Source: JBCBSZ01 sp039185015 (GTDB lineage Bacteria; Actinomycetota; Acidimicrobiia; Acidimicrobiales; Poriferisodalaceae). Taken from it: DNA of 46,661 nucleotides. Within the stretch, counting starts at the first letter, position 1; each line of letters starts with the position of its first letter. Positions 34,622-43,113 of the stretch are shown piece after piece. A program made the translations under genes and the position numbers. The DNA lies in contig JBCDAU010000042.1 of NCBI GenBank assembly GCA_039185015.1, positions 1 through 46,661 of the forward strand, written 5' to 3'. Under the pieces are notes generated by a model that saw only the letters and a list, made by a program, of their open reading frames with translations, had not been told where the DNA came from and did no database searches.

Positions 34622-36670
34622 GTGGACCCAGAAGCTCCCCCCGTGGCCGAGCGGCGGCCCGTCGTCCGCGAGCTCCATGGCGAGGCCGTGGTCGACGACT
34701 ACGCCTGGTTCGCCGACCGCGACGATCCCGCCGTCCTCGCCCACCTCGAGGCCGAGAACAATTTCACCGACGAGGCGCTCGAACCGCTCGCCGACCTGCG
34801 CGAGACGCTGTTCCAGGAGCTGCGGTCACGGGTGCGGGAGACCGACGACTCCGTCCCGGTCCCACACGGGCCGTGGGAGCACTACGTCCGGACCGTCGAG
34901 GGCGACGCCTACCCGCGGTTCTGCCGTCGCCCCCGCGATGGCGGCGACGAGCAGGTCCTCCTCGACCAGAACGAGCTCTCGGCCGGGCACGACTACGTCG
35001 AGATCGGCGACCTGTCGGTCAGCCCCGACCACCGGCTGCTCGCCTACACCGTCGACCACGACGGCTCGGAGCGCTACACCCTGCGCTTCCGCGACCTGAC
35101 CACCGGCGAGGAGCTGGCGGACGTCATCGAGCTCGTGCACTACGGGCTGGCGTGGGCCAACGACTCCCAGACGATCCTCTACACCTCACCCGACGAGGCG
35201 ATGCGGACCTGGCAGGTGTGGCGCCACCGGCTCGGCACCGAGACGTACCTCGACCAGCTCGTCTGGGAGGAGCCGGACGAGCGCTTCTTCCTCGGCGTGG
35301 CCCGCGCCCGCGACGACCGGTGGCTGGTGCTCACGAGCGAGTCGCGGACCACCAGCGAGGCCCGCCTCGTCGACGCCGATCGTCCGGCCGGCCCGCTCGT
35401 CATGGTCGCGGAGCGGACCGAGGGCGTGCAGTACGGGATCGACACGGCCGGCGATCGCGTGGTCATGCTGACCAACGACACCGACCCCGACTTCCGGGTC
35501 GTCGACGCGCCGCTCGGCGACGACGGTCCCGGAGAGTGGCGCGAGCTCCTCGCCCCCGAGGACGGCGTGCGCTGGGACGACCTCGACGTGATGGGCGACG
35601 TGGTCGTCGTGCACGGTCGTCGACGGATGCAGCCGCTGGTCGAGGTGGTCGACCTCGCCTCGACCGACCGCCGGTCGATCTGGCCGGCCGACGACATCGT
35701 CGAGGTGTCGGCGTCGTCGATGGCCGAGGTCGACGCCTCGGCCTACCGGGTCGAGGTCGAGTCCCCCGTGCAGCCGCGCACCTGGCTCGAGGTCGACCTC
35801 TCCACCGGTGAGCGGCGCGAGATCCACCGCCAACCCGTCCTGGGGGTCGACCTCGATGCCTACGTGGTCGAGCGGACCTGGGCCACGGCGGCCGACGGGG
35901 TCGAGGTGCCCGCCACGGTGGTCCGGCACCGCGACACCCCGGTCGACGGCACCGCTCCTCTGCTCGTCAACGCCTACGGCGCCTACGAGGTGAGCAGCCG
36001 GGTGGGGTTCTCCTACTCGGAGTTCAGCCTCCTCGACCGTGGTGTCGTCGTCGCCACAGCGCACGTGCGCGGCGGTGGCGAGCTCGGCCGCACCTGGTGG
36101 GAGCAGGGTCGCCTCGCCGCCAAGCCCAACACCTTCGACGACACCATCGCGGTGACCGAGCACCTCATCGCCGGCGGCTTCGGCGCGGCCGACCGGGCGG
36201 CACTGGTCGGCGGCAGCGCCGGCGGCCTGCTCGTCGGCGCCACGATCTCGCGCCGGCCCGACCTGTTCGCCGCTGCGGTCGCAGCCGTGCCGTTCGTCGA
36301 CGTCGTCAACACGATGCTCGACGAGGCGCTCCCCCTGACCGTCACCGAGTGGGAGGAGTGGGGCAACCCGGCCGACCTCGAGGACTACCGGATCATCAGC
36401 GCCTACGCCCCCTACGAGGCGCTCCCGGATGCTCCTCCGCCGGCCCTGCTGGTCACGAGCGGCTGGAACGACCCCCGGGTCGGCTACTGGGAGCCGACGA
36501 AGTGGGTGGCCAAGCTCCGGGCCACCTTCGGCCACGATCCCGAGCGGCCGATCCTGTTGAAGACCGAGCTCGGGGCCGGGCACGGCGGCCCGTCGGGCCG
36601 CTACGAGTCCTGGCGGGAGACGTCGCTCATCAACGCCTTCATCTGCTGGCGGCTGAGCGTCACCGACTGA
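34622..36670 (+). CDS. Oligopeptidase B-like serine peptidase (S9 family)
   Basis: A 682-residue prolyl-oligopeptidase-family enzyme. An N-terminal beta-propeller (from PVVRELHGEAVVDDYAWFADRDD) precedes an alpha/beta-hydrolase domain with the catalytic Ser in VGGSAGGLLVGA, the Asp in TSGWNDPRVGYWEP and the His in ELGAGHGGPSGRY. HVRGGGELGRTWWEQGRLAAKPNTFDD is typical of oligopeptidase B, which cuts after basic residues in short peptides. The GTG at 34622 gives a natural N-terminus (MDPEAPPVAERRPVV); the open frame further upstream is antisense to the carbonic anhydrase gene. The last 70 bp overlap the convergent FtsH-like gene. Confidence 0.92.
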   Translation: MDPEAPPVAERRPVVRELHGEAVVDDYAWFADRDDPAVLAHLEAENNFTDEALEPLADLRETLFQELRSRVRETDDSVPVPHGPWEHYVRTVEGDAYPRFCRRPRDGGDEQVLLDQNELSAGHDYVEIGDLSVSPDHRLLAYTVDHDGSERYTLRFRDLTTGEELADVIELVHYGLAWANDSQTILYTSPDEAMRTWQVWRHRLGTETYLDQLVWEEPDERFFLGVARARDDRWLVLTSESRTTSEARLVDADRPAGPLVMVAERTEGVQYGIDTAGDRVVMLTNDTDPDFRVVDAPLGDDGPGEWRELLAPEDGVRWDDLDVMGDVVVVHGRRRMQPLVEVVDLASTDRRSIWPADDIVEVSASSMAEVDASAYRVEVESPVQPRTWLEVDLSTGERREIHRQPVLGVDLDAYVVERTWATAADGVEVPATVVRHRDTPVDGTAPLLVNAYGAYEVSSRVGFSYSEFSLLDRGVVVATAHVRGGGELGRTWWEQGRLAAKPNTFDDTIAVTEHLIAGGFGAADRAALVGGSAGGLLVGATISRRPDLFAAAVAAVPFVDVVNTMLDEALPLTVTEWEEWGNPADLEDYRIISAYAPYEALPDAPPPALLVTSGWNDPRVGYWEPTKWVAKLRATFGHDPERPILLKTELGAGHGGPSGRYESWRETSLINAFICWRLSVTD

Positions 36671-38430
36671 TCCTCGGTCAGGTCGAGCACGACCTCCTCG
36701 CCCCGTCGGATCACCTCGAGGATCTCGTCCCCGACGAGCTCCTCTCGCTCGAGCAGCTCGTCGCGGAGTCGCTCCAGGACCGGACGACGCTCCTCGAGGA
36801 GCGCTTCGACCCGGGCACGCGAGTCACCGAGCATCTGCTCGACCTCGGCACGGGCCTCCTTGGTGCCGAGCACCTTCGCGACGACGTTGCCGGCTCCCTG
36901 CACCTCGGCCGCCTCGTAGGAGATGAGCGACGAGCCCATGCCGTAGGCGCCGACCATCTTGGCGGCGAGGGTGGTGGCGGCGTGGAGGTCCCCGGACGGT
37001 CCGGTGCCGAACTCGCCGAGGAGCAGCTCCTCGGCGACGAGCCCGCCGAAGGAGATGTCGATCATCGCGAGGAGCTCGGAGCGGTTGCGGGTGAAGCGCT
37101 CGTCGACGTCGGAGTGGGCGAGCAGGCCAAGCGCGTTGCGCCGCTTGATGATGGAGAGCATCTCGAGCTTGCGGTCGGTGCCGACGTCGTGGGCGACGAG
37201 CGCGTGGCCGGCCTCGTGGGTGGCGATGCGCTCCCGCTCCCCGGCCTCGTAGATGACCGGCTGCTTGAGGCCGAGCTCCTCGGTGAACTTGGCCTGCTGG
37301 ATGTCGGCCCAGTCGAGCCGATCGGCGCCGCGGCGAAGCGCCCACACCAGCGCCTCGTCGAGCAGGTGCTCGAGCATCACCGGCGAGTAGCCGAGGGTCA
37401 TGCTCGCCAGTGCGTCGCGGCGCTCGTCGGTGTCGAGCGCGGGGACGTGGGCCCTCGTCTCGAGGAAGAGGTCGATCAGATCGCGGCGCTCCGATCGCGT
37501 CGGGAGGCCGAAGTGGATCGTGCGGTCGAAGCGGCCGGGACGCACGAGGGCGGGGTCGAGGTCGTCGGCCCGGTTGGTCGCGCCGACGACCAGGACGTTG
37601 GCCGGTGCGGCGGTGCGGCGCGAACGGCGCCGGTGATCGGGCAGGAACCGGTTGACGAGGTCGATCCAGAAGTTGCGGAACCGAACGCCGCGGGGCGGCT
37701 CGTCGAAGGACTGCAGCTGGATGAGCAGCTCGTTGACGACGCCGGAGACGCCCTCACCGCTGCGGCCCATGCCCTTGCGGGAGGCGCCGATGGCGTCGAG
37801 CTCCTCGATGAACCCGATGGCGCCGCCCTCGGCACGGGCGTGCTTGCGCAGCGCTCGGAAGTACGAGCGGATCTTGCGGTTGGTCTGCCCGTAGTACATC
37901 GACTGGAAGGCCGACGAGGACACGAACAGGAACGGCACGCCGGCCTCGGCGGCCATGGCCTTGGCCATGTGGGTCTTACCGGTGCCCGGCGGCCCCTCGA
38001 ACAGGATCGCCCGCCGTGGGGTGCCACCCATGGCATCGCGGAAGGTCTTGTGGGCCAGGAAGAGGTTGAGGGTGCGCTCGACCTCCTCCCGGACGATGTC
38101 GGCGCCCCGGACCCGTTCGAAGCCCGACTCGAGCTCGCTGGGGTCGTAGAGCACGTGCGGTGAGACCCCGGCGCCGAGCGTCATCGACAAGATGACCACG
38201 ATCAGCACCGTGAGCATCAGCATCGGGAACAGCATGTAGGGCGGGATGTCGGGCAGCCCGGGCGGGATCGGCTCGCCGATGAGGCGCCGCCACCACACGT
38301 AGGCGGAGATGGCGGCGAGCACGTAGGCGAGGTGCCGGAGCCGCACCCGACGGGCCGCCTCGCGCTGGTGGGCGACGTCGGCCACGGCTCGGGCGATCAG
38401 TCCACCCGGAGAGAGATCCTGCAACCGCAC
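36601..38430 (-). CDS. FtsH-like AAA+ zinc metalloprotease, divergent
   Basis: A 609-residue membrane-anchored protease that probably degrades membrane or misfolded proteins. Two hydrophobic segments lie at about 32-47 and 63-88. The AAA+ domain has Walker A GPPGTGKT (146-153), a Walker B-like AIGFIEELDAIG (204-215), where the usual Asp-Glu is Glu-Glu, and ATNRADDLDPALVRPGRFDR. The zinc site is HEAGH at 405-409, with a later Asp in GPSGDLHAAT. An Arg-rich insert (RRRSRRTAAPAN, about 268-278) is not typical of housekeeping FtsH. GTG 38430 is chosen because AGGGAG lies 6 nt upstream and a promoter fits. It may be a paralog specialised for certain substrates. Confidence 0.88.
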   Translation of the reverse strand: MRLQDLSPGGLIARAVADVAHQREAARRVRLRHLAYVLAAISAYVWWRRLIGEPIPPGLPDIPPYMLFPMLMLTVLIVVILSMTLGAGVSPHVLYDPSELESGFERVRGADIVREEVERTLNLFLAHKTFRDAMGGTPRRAILFEGPPGTGKTHMAKAMAAEAGVPFLFVSSSAFQSMYYGQTNRKIRSYFRALRKHARAEGGAIGFIEELDAIGASRKGMGRSGEGVSGVVNELLIQLQSFDEPPRGVRFRNFWIDLVNRFLPDHRRRSRRTAAPANVLVVGATNRADDLDPALVRPGRFDRTIHFGLPTRSERRDLIDLFLETRAHVPALDTDERRDALASMTLGYSPVMLEHLLDEALVWALRRGADRLDWADIQQAKFTEELGLKQPVIYEAGERERIATHEAGHALVAHDVGTDRKLEMLSIIKRRNALGLLAHSDVDERFTRNRSELLAMIDISFGGLVAEELLLGEFGTGPSGDLHAATTLAAKMVGAYGMGSSLISYEAAEVQGAGNVVAKVLGTKEARAEVEQMLGDSRARVEALLEERRPVLERLRDELLEREELVGDEILEVIRRGEEVVLDLTEDQSVTLSRQQMKALMSDVSRQDS

Positions 38431-38467
38431 ACTGTGCTCCCTAGCTCTGCGACACCCTGGAATCGGC

Positions 38468-38496
38468 ACTCTAGGTGAGCTGAATCGGTACTACAA
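38468..38496 (-). promoter_or_regulatory. Likely promoter of the FtsH-like gene
   Basis: On the minus strand TTGTAG (38496-38491) and TAGAGT (38473-38468) are separated by 17 nt. Transcription would begin near 38461, leaving a ~30-nt leader with AGGGAG before the GTG at 38430. Confidence 0.5.
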
Positions 38497-38525
38497 CTCG
38501 CTCCGTGGTCACATGGCGACGTCGT

Positions 38526-38897
38526 TCACGCGGCGAGCGTGACAGCAGCCATGGCGAGCAGGACGACGTTCCGCCCGACGGTGCGTCCGGAGATCGGACG
38601 ACGGCTCCAGGCCCCGAAGCAGGCGCACGCGGGGGCTTCACCGCCTCGGGCGAGCAGCACGAGGATGGCCGCCGTGAACCCGACGAGCAGCCCGGCGCCG
38701 ACCAGCACCGGGCCCGCTCCGCCGATGCCGACGACGATCAGCGCACCGACGACCAACTCGACGGGCGGCAACGCCAACGCGCCGAGCCGAGGGAGGCCGA
38801 ACGCACTGGCGCTCTCGGGCCACGAGCGATCGACGAGCTTGGTCGCTCCCGACAGCAGGAAGACGCCGCCGAGGACGATGCGGGCGACCAGCTCCAC
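38526..38897 (-). CDS. MauE/DoxX-like small membrane protein
   Basis: A 123-residue protein with four hydrophobic segments: LVARIVLGGVFLLSGATKL, a middle pair around ALALPPVELVVGALIVVGIGGAGPVLVGAGLLVGFTAAILVLLARG, and a last one VLLAMAAVTLAA. The loop GEAPACACFGAWS resembles the MauE-type C-x-CFG motif, associated with disulfide chemistry in methylamine-dehydrogenase maturation and related DoxX-like proteins. GTG at 38897 follows the flavin reductase gene by 6 bp, so the two are cotranscribed. No mau genes are near, so a general thiol-redox or quinone-linked role is more likely. Confidence 0.75.
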   Translation of the reverse strand: MELVARIVLGGVFLLSGATKLVDRSWPESASAFGLPRLGALALPPVELVVGALIVVGIGGAGPVLVGAGLLVGFTAAILVLLARGGEAPACACFGAWSRRPISGRTVGRNVVLLAMAAVTLAA

Positions 38898-38903
38898 CAG
38901 CGA

Positions 38904-39401
38904 CTACAGCGGGTCGATCCGCCCGTACCGCCCGCCGTGGAACAGCAGCGGCTCGGTGTCGCGGGCGTGCTCCATCGCCACGACCGCGCCCACCACGATC
39001 ACGTGATCACCGGCCTCGTGCACGGCCTCGATGCGGCAGTCGATCCAGCTGAGGCTGCCGGTGAGCACCGGGGAGCCGGTCACCGGCGCCGGCGTCCACT
39101 CCACCGCGGCGAACTTGTCGGCACCCTTCGACGCGAAGGTGTTGCAGGTCTCGACCTGATCGACGGCCAGCACGTTGACGCAGAAGCTGCCGGCCGACTC
39201 GATCGCCGGCCACGCCGATGCGGTCGTGGCCGGGAGGAAGGCGACGAGGGGCGGATCGAGCGACACCGAGGTGAACGAACCGATCGTCATGCCGCTCGGG
39301 CCCTCGTCGGGATCGTCGGCGGTCACGACGGTCACGCCGGTCGGGAACGTACCGAGGACGTCGCGGAAGCGTCGGCCGTCGAAATCGGTGGAGTCGCTCA
39401 T
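38904..39401 (-). CDS. Flavin reductase-like domain protein
   Basis: A 165-residue FMN-binding split-barrel protein of the flavin reductase family: FRDVLGTFPTGVTVVTADD, GMTIGSFTSVSLDPPLVAFLPATTASAWPAIESAG, FCVNVLAVDQ and a C-terminal PLLFHGGRYGRIDP. Such proteins supply reduced flavin to monooxygenases or act as stand-alone NAD(P)H:flavin reductases. The ATG at 39401 gives the normal length. It lies 31 bp downstream of the MBL-fold gene and 6 bp upstream of the MauE-like gene. No obvious monooxygenase is in the same run. Confidence 0.9.
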   Translation of the reverse strand: MSDSTDFDGRRFRDVLGTFPTGVTVVTADDPDEGPSGMTIGSFTSVSLDPPLVAFLPATTASAWPAIESAGSFCVNVLAVDQVETCNTFASKGADKFAAVEWTPAPVTGSPVLTGSLSWIDCRIEAVHEAGDHVIVVGAVVAMEHARDTEPLLFHGGRYGRIDPL

Positions 39402-39432
39402 CGACGGCGAGCCTAGGGGCCCGAGCGAACGG

Positions 39433-40299
39433 TCAGACGACCGAGCGGAGGTGCGCCGCGCCGGCTCGGCGGGCCACCCCGCCGAGCGTGACCGACGACC
39501 CCTCGCGAGCACCGAACACGTCGAGGTCGCCGAAGCGTCCGGCACACTCACGGGCGCCGGCCACCAACACGTCGACGATCCCGTCGGTGTGCGACGGGTC
39601 GTGGTGGAACAGCGCCAGGCGCCGGGCGCGGGCCATGATCGCCACCCGGACGGCGTACTCGACCGTGCAGTGACCCCAGGTGGACTTCCTGGCGAACTCC
39701 TCGGGCGTGTACTGCGCGTCGTGGATCAACAGATCGCAGTCCGCCGCGAGGCGCAGCACGGCGTCGTCGACCTCGTTCGGGTCCTCCGGCTGCTGATGGT
39801 CGGGCACGTAGACGAGCGAGGCGTCGTCGCACTCGATGCGATAGCCGTTGGTCGGTCCGGGGTGGGGCACGGGGCGAGCCTCGACCTCGACGCCCGGGGC
39901 GACCTCGAAGCGCTCGTCGTGCACCTCGTGGAACCGGATCGTGCCCGGGAGTTGATCGAGCTCGACCGGGAACAGCGGCGGCTGGATGAAGCGACGGAAC
40001 GCCCCCTCGAGCGACTCGCCGTCCTGGGGCGGGCCGTAGATGTCGACCGTCGCGTCGGGGTGGAGCAGCCCGGCGCAGAAGGGCAGACCCTGGACGTGAT
40101 CGAAGTGCAGGTGGGTCACGAGGGCGATCGCACGCATCGGGGCATCGCTCAGGCGCCGGAGTCCGGTACCGAGGTCGAGCACCATGGGCGGCGCGTCGTC
40201 CGGGGCGACCCCGACACACGACGTGTTCCCGCCGTACCCGGCGGTCGCCTCACCTGGTGCCGGGGTGGATCCACGCACCCCGAGGAACTTCACGCGCAA
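39433..40299 (-). CDS. MBL-fold metallo-hydrolase
   Basis: A 288-residue metallo-beta-lactamase-fold protein: MRVKFLGVRGSTPAPG at the start, the metal motif HLHFDH (in VTHLHFDHVQGLPF), then GYRIECDDASLVYVPDHQ, LLIHDAQYTPEEF and ALFHHDPSHTD. This resembles RNase Z/cAMP-phosphodiesterase-like proteins acting on phosphoesters. The start drawn is TTG 40299, about 11 nt after GGAGG; GTG at 40293 is the alternative and would remove two residues. Substrate unknown. Confidence 0.88.
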   Translation of the reverse strand: MRVKFLGVRGSTPAPGEATAGYGGNTSCVGVAPDDAPPMVLDLGTGLRRLSDAPMRAIALVTHLHFDHVQGLPFCAGLLHPDATVDIYGPPQDGESLEGAFRRFIQPPLFPVELDQLPGTIRFHEVHDERFEVAPGVEVEARPVPHPGPTNGYRIECDDASLVYVPDHQQPEDPNEVDDAVLRLAADCDLLIHDAQYTPEEFARKSTWGHCTVEYAVRVAIMARARRLALFHHDPSHTDGIVDVLVAGARECAGRFGDLDVFGAREGSSVTLGGVARRAGAAHLRSVV

Positions 40300-40384
40300 G
40301 TCGGTGACCCCCTCCGGTCCGCTCAGACGCTACCCGAGCAGTCCCCTCCGTCGATAGTCCGCCCTGCCCCGGGACCGGGCGTGA

Positions 40385-41563
40385 TCAGTCGGTGCGCTGC
40401 ATGGAGAGCACCTGATCGAGCAACTCCCGTCCCCCGGCTCCGACGGGGTCCGGACGCTCGATCTCGTTGCCCGCGGCGTCGATGATCCCCTTGTTCTGCA
40501 ACACCACCTTGAGGTCGTGCGACTTCGACGCGGCGGCCATCGCGGCCGTGAGCGTGATGCGACGCTCCTCGACGAGCTCGGCGAGGTGCTGGTCGAAGGT
40601 CCGCATGCCGTAGAACGTGCCCTCCGCGATCAGCTCCGGGATCGTCGCCGTGAGCTCGGGGTCGGCGATCGCTCCGGCGATGCGTCCGTGGGCGACCATC
40701 ACCTCCATGGCGGCGACACGGCCCTCACCGTCGGCGGTGGGCACGAGTCGCTGGCAGATGGTGCCCCGCAGCGCGCCGGCGAGGCCGTGGCGGATCTGGC
40801 TCTGCTGATGCGGCGGGAAGAAGTCGACGATGCGGTGGATCGTCTCGGCCGCGTCGATCGTGTGCAGCGTGGAGAAGACGAGGTGGCCGGTCTCGGCTGC
40901 GCTGAGCGCCGCGGCCACCGTCTCCTGGTCGCGCATCTCGCCGACGAGGATCACGTCGGGGTCCTGGCGCATCGCACCGCGCAGCGCACCGCCGAACGTC
41001 AGCGCGTCGACACCGATCTCGCGCTGGTTGATCGACGCCCGCTCGTCGGGATGGAGGATCTCGATCGGGTCCTCGATCGTCACGATGTGGCAGTCACGGC
41101 TGCGGTTGATGTGATCCACCATCGCGGCGAGCGTCGTGGTCTTGCCCGAGCCGGTCGGCCCGGTCACGAGCACGAGGCCGCGGTGCTCCTCGGACAGGTC
41201 GCGGATCACGTCGGGCAGGCCCAGGTCGCCGAGCTGGACCGGCTTGTCGGTCACGCGTCGGAAGACCATCGCCACGGAGCCGCGCTGACGGAACACGTTG
41301 GCGCGGAAGCGTCCGATGTGGGTGCGGGAATACGAGAAGTCGGCGTCGTGGTACTCCTCGAACCGCGGCATCACGCGAGCGGGGAGCGCCACCTCGGCCA
41401 TCGCCGCTGTCGTCTCGGGGTCGAGCTTCCGGTACCCATCGACGGGCCGGAGGTCGCCGTTGACGCGCACCTTCGGCGGCGAGCCGACCTTGATGTGCAG
41501 GTCCGATCCCTGTTGCCTGACCAGCTCGGCCAGCAGCTCATCCAGCATCTCCGCGCCACTCAC
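40385..41563 (-). CDS. pilT: PilT-type twitching motility / pilus retraction ATPase
   Basis: A 392-residue secretion-type ATPase: an N-terminal DELLAELVRQQGSDLHIKVGSPPKVRVNGDL, Walker A GPTGSGKTTT, the Asp-box ITIEDPIEI, Walker B PDVILVGEMRDQETV and the His-box STLHTIDAAETIHRIVDFFP. These are characteristic of PilT/PilU, which disassemble type IV pili during retraction. GTG 41563 is preferred because GAGG lies 5 nt upstream; ATG 41548 is the alternative. No other pilus genes are here. The ~70-bp gap to the divergent gene at 41634 holds their shared control region. Confidence 0.92.
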   Translation of the reverse strand: MSGAEMLDELLAELVRQQGSDLHIKVGSPPKVRVNGDLRPVDGYRKLDPETTAAMAEVALPARVMPRFEEYHDADFSYSRTHIGRFRANVFRQRGSVAMVFRRVTDKPVQLGDLGLPDVIRDLSEEHRGLVLVTGPTGSGKTTTLAAMVDHINRSRDCHIVTIEDPIEILHPDERASINQREIGVDALTFGGALRGAMRQDPDVILVGEMRDQETVAAALSAAETGHLVFSTLHTIDAAETIHRIVDFFPPHQQSQIRHGLAGALRGTICQRLVPTADGEGRVAAMEVMVAHGRIAGAIADPELTATIPELIAEGTFYGMRTFDQHLAELVEERRITLTAAMAAASKSHDLKVVLQNKGIIDAAGNEIERPDPVGAGGRELLDQVLSMQRTD

Positions 41564-41596
41564 CCGGTCCTCATCGGCACACCGGCAGGGCCACAT

Positions 41597-41627
41597 GAGG
41601 TCGACAACGACCTCTGCGGGGTAGGGT
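41597..41627 (+). promoter_or_regulatory. Inverted repeat and promoter-like elements before the UGSC operon
   Basis: GAGGTCG (41597-41603) and CGACCTC (41608-41614) are perfect 7-bp arms around ACAA. TCGACA (41601-41606) inside it resembles a -35 element, and TAGGGT (41622-41627) is a weak -10 with a 15-nt spacer. Transcription would begin near the ATG at 41634. The repeat could bind a dimeric regulator. Confidence 0.4.
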
Positions 41628-41633
41628 CGCCCC

Positions 41634-43103
41634 ATGACCGAGACGGGGGTCGGGACGGTCGAGCGGGGAGGGCACCAGCTGCCCGACGGGTTCGTCGCGG
41701 TGGTGAAGCGCGAATGCCCGACCTGTGTGCTCGTGGGCGATGTGCTGGCGCAGCTCGCCGCCGGGCCCGGGGTGACCGTCGTGTCGCAGGACGACCCGAC
41801 GTTCCCCGAGCAGATCGCCGGCGTCGTCGACGACACCTCGCTGTCGCTCTCGTGGCACCACGACATCGAGACCGTGCCGACGCTGCTGAAGGTCGAAGAC
41901 GGCGCCGAGGCCGACCGCATCGTCGGTTGGAGTCGCGACGCGTGGGAAGCGTTCACCGGCCAGACCGACCTCGGCACCGAGCTCCCACCGCACCGTCCCG
42001 GGTGCGGCAGCCTCAGCGTCGATCCGGCGCACGCCGACCGGCTGGCCGCCGAGTTCGGCTCGTCCGGCCTCGCGGCACGGCGGGTCGAGGTCGCCGAGCT
42101 GGAGGATCCCTTCGAGGCGATGTTCGACCGGGGCTGGTCCGACGGGCTCCCCGTCGTGCCTCCCACCGAGGAGCGCGTGCTCCGGATGCTCCAGGGCACG
42201 ACCCGGGCGCCGGACGACGTCGTCGCCGTGGTGCCACCCGATCTCGTCGAGTGCACGGTCGAGAAGGTGGCGATCAACGCCGTCATGGCCGGCTGCCGAC
42301 CGGAGTACCTCCCGGTGGTCATCGCCGCCCTGGAGGGCGCCTGCACCAACGAGTTCAACATGCACGGTCTGCTCGCCACCACGATGCCCGTGGGCCCCGT
42401 GCTGGTCGTCAACGGTCCGATCCGCCGAGAGATCGGCATGAACAGCGGCGGCAACGTCCTCGGCCAGGGCAACCGGGCCAACCTCACCATCGGCCGGGCG
42501 TTGCAGCTCGTCGTCCGCAACGTCGGCGGCGGCCGCCCCGGCGAGGTCGATCGGGCCACGCACGGCAACCCGGGCAAGCTCGGCTTCTGCTTCGCCGAAG
42601 ACGAGGAGGGCTCGCCCTGGGGTCCGCTGTCGGAGGATCTCGGCGTCGCCGCCGGCACCGACGCAGTCACGCTGTTCCCGGGCGAAGGCCCTCGCTGCGT
42701 CGTCGACCAGCTGTCTCGCGATCCCGAGTCGCTGGCCCGCACCTTCGCCGTCACCCTGCGGGCGCTGCACCACCCGAAGCTCGTGATGGGCTTCGACGCC
42801 ATCCTCGTCGTCGGCCCCGAGCACGCCCGCGTGGTGCGCGAGGCCGGTTGGACCAAGCAGCAGCTCCTCGACCGCATCCACGAGCTGCTCCAGATCCCGG
42901 GCACCGAGCTCGTGCGGGGCGCGGGCGGCATCGCCGAGGGCGTGCCCGAGGGCTTCGCCGACTCGACCCTGCCGAAGTTCCGGCCCGGCGGTCTGATGAT
43001 CGTCCACGCCGGCGGCACCGCCGGGCTCTTCTCCACCATCATCGGAGGCTGGGTCACCGGGGAGACCGGCAGCCTGCCGACCATCCGCGAGATCACCAAG
43101 TGA
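41634..43103 (+). CDS. Large partner of the UGSC selenoprotein: thioredoxin-like plus conserved C-terminal domain
   Basis: A 489-residue protein. Residues ~15-110 look thioredoxin-like, with a C28-P-T-C31 active site (VVKRECPTCVLVGDVL) and later ETVPTLLKVEDG, the cis-Pro region expected in this fold. The remaining ~350 residues form a well-conserved-looking domain that starts with RGWSDGLPVVPPTEERV and includes INAVMAGCRPEYLPVV, NEFNMHGLLATTMPVGP, GMNSGGNVLGQGNRANLTIGRA and FCFAEDEEGSPWGPLSED. I recall this kind of domain beside or fused to redox partners of the UGSC family, but I assign no reaction. It lies 10 bp before the UGSC gene in one operon, so the two probably work together, perhaps by electron transfer through CPTC. 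Confidence 0.75.
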   Translation: MTETGVGTVERGGHQLPDGFVAVVKRECPTCVLVGDVLAQLAAGPGVTVVSQDDPTFPEQIAGVVDDTSLSLSWHHDIETVPTLLKVEDGAEADRIVGWSRDAWEAFTGQTDLGTELPPHRPGCGSLSVDPAHADRLAAEFGSSGLAARRVEVAELEDPFEAMFDRGWSDGLPVVPPTEERVLRMLQGTTRAPDDVVAVVPPDLVECTVEKVAINAVMAGCRPEYLPVVIAALEGACTNEFNMHGLLATTMPVGPVLVVNGPIRREIGMNSGGNVLGQGNRANLTIGRALQLVVRNVGGGRPGEVDRATHGNPGKLGFCFAEDEEGSPWGPLSEDLGVAAGTDAVTLFPGEGPRCVVDQLSRDPESLARTFAVTLRALHHPKLVMGFDAILVVGPEHARVVREAGWTKQQLLDRIHELLQIPGTELVRGAGGIAEGVPEGFADSTLPKFRPGGLMIVHAGGTAGLFSTIIGGWVTGETGSLPTIREITK

Positions 43104-43113
43104 GGGGACTGCG

